Source of the DNA: Lutibacter sp. B1
GTDB lineage: Bacteria > Bacteroidota > Bacteroidia > Flavobacteriales > Flavobacteriaceae
Direction of reading: 5' to 3'
Length of the DNA: 64,000 nucleotides
Assembly: GCF_012524075.1 (NCBI RefSeq)
Contig: NZ_JAAZUI010000005.1
Span: 62,001 to 126,000, forward strand
Shown in pieces: positions 62,401 through 64,000 of the stretch. Position numbers and translations under genes: made by a program. The notes below the pieces were generated by a model. That model had not been told where the DNA came from, did not search any database, and saw only the letters and a list, made by a program, of their open reading frames with translations. How positions within the stretch are numbered: position 1 is the stretch's first letter; each line of letters starts with the position of its first letter.

Positions 62401-63744
62401 GGCAGTTTCATTATCCAACGCATTAGGTGCACTAAACAACCAATTATCTAACACAAACGTACTTCCGTCAGGTCCCGTATTATCTTTTCTATAGGCCCAA
62501 CCATCCATATATTCCCAAGGTTGGCCACTTCCATCAGTATTAATATCACCAAAAACATCAACAACAGCACCATTGTAAAATAATTCAATTGCATCATCTC
62601 CATTAATTGATGCTGCACCTGAAGTAAAGGTTGGTTCAAATCCGAAAAATTCATTAAAACCAGTTGCTTCAGAAGCTACATAAATAAATGTTCCTGCATT
62701 TGCAGAACCTGAAAAAGTAAACTCTTGCCCATCAGTTCCTCCTCCATTATTAGCAGAGCCAAATCCGTAAACACTCAAATCGGCTACATCTTCTAAAACA
62801 TAAAATTCTATAGCTTTTGGAACACCTCCTGTTAAAGGTCCATCTATTACACCTGAAATAACAATGCTTGATGCTACAGGCAATGTAGTATCCTCTAAGG
62901 TAATAACACTAACAGCATCACTCTCTGGAGAAAGATTTCCGGCAGCATCTACAGCCGTTACAGTAAATGTATATGTTGTATTCGCTGTTAAACCTGTTAC
63001 TGTATAATTACTTTCGGTTGTTGTTGCTATTTGAGTTGTTCCTTCAAAAATTTGATATCCAGTAACACCAATATTATCAGTTGAAGCTGTCCAAGCCAAA
63101 TCGGTTAAAGTTTGAGTTGTATTTGAAGCTGTTAAATTTGTTGGCGTTGAAGGAGCTTCATTATCAACTACAACTGTTCCAGAAAAAATTTGTCCATTAT
63201 TTATACCGCCAAAAGTGTTGGCAGAAGCAGCCTGCCATGTAAAATCAGCATAAACCAATCCTGTTCCGGCTAATTGTAAGGAATAGCCTACAGGTGTACT
63301 ACTAGTTTCCGAAATTCCAATATCAACACTTGTCATCCCAACAGCAGCTCCATCTGCAGCAGTAATAGTCCCCTCATAACTTAAAAACTGAATAATTGTT
63401 CCTGAATTATCAACTAAGGCTAACCCATCTGGAGATCCATTTTGGATACCGCTTATTGAAACATATACTGTTCCATACCCATTGGATTGATCAGAAATTA
63501 CACCTGATAAAGCAGCAGTATCATAAACTGCCCCTCCATTACCATTGTATAAAACTAAATTCCAACCTGTAAGGTCAGTTCCTGCAGGACCAACAATTTC
63601 AATTGCTTCGCCACTATCTGTTCCATCATTATCATAATGGATTTCGTTTATAAAAACTGTTTGAGCAAGTAAAGTTCCTTTTACGCTCAAAAAAAGAAGA
63701 AAAACAAATAAAAATAAATGTTTTTTAAAGTAATTGTGCTTCAT
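59437..63744 (-). CDS. Secreted multidomain endonuclease/exonuclease/phosphatase with T9SS type A sorting domain
   Basis: 1435 residues. Sec signal (1-28, LLAQ), lamin-tail-like domain (about 29-190), fibronectin III (about 197-285), two duplicated lamin-tail-like domains (about 290-640, 171-residue period, each with VFGDINTDG and GWAYRKDNTGPDG), an OB-like domain (about 650-790), the EEP nuclease fold (about 845-1135) with DVVTWNMEWFG, a catalytic AVEEI, LGDYNDD and TSDHFPV, two SprB-like domains (to about 1310), a Cys/His segment CHKGRSLC..HLEHGDTLGAC, and a sorting domain (about 1365-1435). Likely an extracellular DNase/phosphatase. Confidence 0.92.
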   Translation of the reverse strand: MKHNYFKKHLFLFVFLLFLSVKGTLLAQTVFINEIHYDNDGTDSGEAIEIVGPAGTDLTGWNLVLYNGNGGAVYDTAALSGVISDQSNGYGTVYVSISGIQNGSPDGLALVDNSGTIIQFLSYEGTITAADGAAVGMTSVDIGISETSSTPVGYSLQLAGTGLVYADFTWQAASANTFGGINNGQIFSGTVVVDNEAPSTPTNLTASNTTQTLTDLAWTASTDNIGVTGYQIFEGTTQIATTTESNYTVTGLTANTTYTFTVTAVDAAGNLSPESDAVSVITLEDTTLPVASSIVISGVIDGPLTGGVPKAIEFYVLEDVADLSVYGFGSANNGGGTDGQEFTFSGSANAGTFIYVASEATGFNEFFGFEPTFTSGAASINGDDAIELFYNGAVVDVFGDINTDGSGQPWEYMDGWAYRKDNTGPDGSTFVLDNWLFSAPNALDNETANSEAVTPFPIASYGPDLIITGVVDGPLSGGVPKAIEFYAKQDIADLSVYGFGSANNGGGTDGKEFTFSGSATAGTFIYVASESTGFNSFFGFEPTFTSSAASINGDDAIELFYQDEVIDVFGDINTDGTGQPWDYMDGWAYRKDNTGPDGTTFIIDDWSFSGINALDNESLNETAVVPFPIGTYGLGGVEEPPVELISILEARNTADGTEVKVTGVLTVSDQFAGSAYIQDETGAIAVFDASVHGEGLFNIGDVVTITGVRSSYNDQLQISPVTSVEVDTESTLVIEPLTITLSEMVSHPAELVRIENPSFPKPGDMLFGNSNYMLTDASGSGELRIDNDASEIVGLAQPENCEEIIGVVGRYYEIFQLLPRMKTDLPCAEPYEQTGDDLAISKDKTFDVVTWNMEWFGDEANSPAAGNPDSDAIQKESVKNVLQNLDADIYAVEEISDDALFAEMVDEMDGYSYVLSEATSYPNDTEGTKQKVGFIYKSAVFSDVETKVLLESIHPYYNGGDDSALQDYPDGDATRFFASGRLPFMLTANVTIDGNTQQVNIIDLHARANTGDNQLKYDMRKYDVEVLKDSLDVYYPEANIIMLGDYNDDIDETVANITTTTDSSFKAYVDDVEHYDFLTSILSEEDYRSYVSYENMIDHIMVSNELSPNYIEESARVHYEFYSSDYTRTTSDHFPVSARLQLKLLTIDALNVTDVTCNGTMDGEATVIVSGGISPYTYTWSDGIETSTNTISGLSGGTYSVTITDALDNSVSQEFTVFEAEPLEMTFEGDTTVYYGYEDASCTTLSVTGVTGGVAPYTYEWSTGEITDVIEVCPTETTDYTVTVTDAKGCTVTTQTTVDVIDVTCGNNPRHPKVEICHKGRSLCVSEFAVKWHLEHGDTLGACDSEEEYTFITNLNVHPNPFVNYVEISFNSNVDTTVDLYIYNFYGKLVEQVSKEALKGKSRVRLNLGHLRSGFYYLKTIVKGEVKNVKILVKR
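61870..62880 (-). repeat. Internal duplication in the secreted nuclease
   Basis: Two consecutive copies of a lamin-tail-like domain, offset 513 bp (62071 and 62584 compared), with most codons identical. The copies differ at many silent sites, so the duplication is older than the arrays at 42299-44820. Confidence 0.8.
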
Positions 63745-63908
63745 GTTATCGTATAATTTTAAGGTATGTCTAAAATTACAAATAAATAAAAGCTAATCGT
63801 CTGTAAATTATTAACATATTGTTAATTTTATTAAAAGTTTTAAACTTATATCCATTTATTAAAAAAATTTACTCTTAATTTTTTTTTCTATTTTTATCCA
63901 AAAAAAAT

Positions 63909-64000
63909 ATGCTAGTGAAAATTTATGGCAGTGCCGTTTTTGGTGTTGAAGCCACAACTATTACTGTAGAAGTAAATATTGATAAAGGCATTGGGTATCA
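63909..64000 (+). CDS. YifB/ComM-family magnesium-chelatase-like ATPase, 5' end
   Basis: The frame starting ATG 63909 reads MLVKIYGSAVFGVEATTITV and on to VNIDKGIGY, the recognisable N-terminal segment of the YifB family. The rest lies beyond the window. Members act in natural transformation as helicases (ComM), though in non-competent species the role is unclear. Separate from the divergent nuclease gene. Confidence 0.85.
   Translation, partial: MLVKIYGSAVFGVEATTITVEVNIDKGIGY

Overview
The window looks like a chromosomal segment of a low-GC member of the Bacteroidota, most likely the family Flavobacteriaceae. The reasons are: strongly AT-rich DNA; promoters of the TTG-N(18-23)-TAnnTTTG type; type IX secretion (T9SS) cargo with type A and type B C-terminal sorting domains; a PorP/SprF outer-membrane protein; and lineage-typical genes (bacterial GH3 protein, DUF2797, DUF3127, Aat, YhhQ-type queuosine precursor transporter). 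I saw no phage, insertion sequence, CRISPR array, rRNA or tRNA.

Layout. (1) 1-2567, minus: start of the arginine operon (GNAT acyltransferase, argG, argC; argC runs off the left edge). (2) 2994-10031, minus: isoleucine/valine operon ilvD-ilvB-ilvN-ilvC-ilvA, preceded by a previously unannotated Ile-rich leader peptide and an intrinsic terminator, i.e. a transcription attenuator. (3) 10080-14734: a helical protein of unknown function, diverging from leuA-leuD-leuB. There is no leuC here, and leuD is short with a changed active site. (4) 14771-18714: serine acetyltransferase and cysteine synthase, then a sugar aminotransferase and galE. (5) 18721-29780: mostly single housekeeping genes: fabD, queuosine precursor transporter, DUF2797, GH3, polyprenyl synthetase, rlmN, queA, aroA, a small membrane protein, a MazG-like pyrophosphohydrolase, aat, DUF3127 and a flavin reductase. 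(6) 29873-34201: orphan histidine kinase, HIT protein, greA, a Rieske-like lipoprotein, purK-purE. (7) 34206-38310: two paralogous CAP-domain lipoproteins flanking an M3 metallopeptidase. The second has an apparent leader of about 300 nt with strong hairpins and recurring CCCC words, and is followed by a 56-residue ORF. (8) 38315-47529, minus: secretion/surface operon with a small exported protein, a 1929-residue type B T9SS adhesin-like protein carrying two near-identical tandem repeat arrays, PorP/SprF and an OmpA-family lipoprotein-like partner. (9) 48004-59424, plus: lpd, pabB, tilS, small exported protein, ppc, DinB, penicillin-acylase-family hydrolase with a LacI regulator. (10) 59437-63744, minus: secreted multidomain endonuclease/phosphatase with a type A sorting domain. 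The window ends in the first codons of a YifB/ComM-type ATPase.

How the genes work together. Regions 1-4 form an amino-acid supply block (Arg, Ile/Val, Leu, Cys), and the ilv part has a self-contained sensing device. Region 8 and the final nuclease depend on T9SS for export, but the core secretion machinery is not in the window. Best leads for something undescribed: the ilv attenuator, the degenerate LeuD without LeuC, the structured leader and C-tract motif around the second CAP gene, the SSB-like tail of DUF3127, and the four-Cys Rieske-like lipoprotein.
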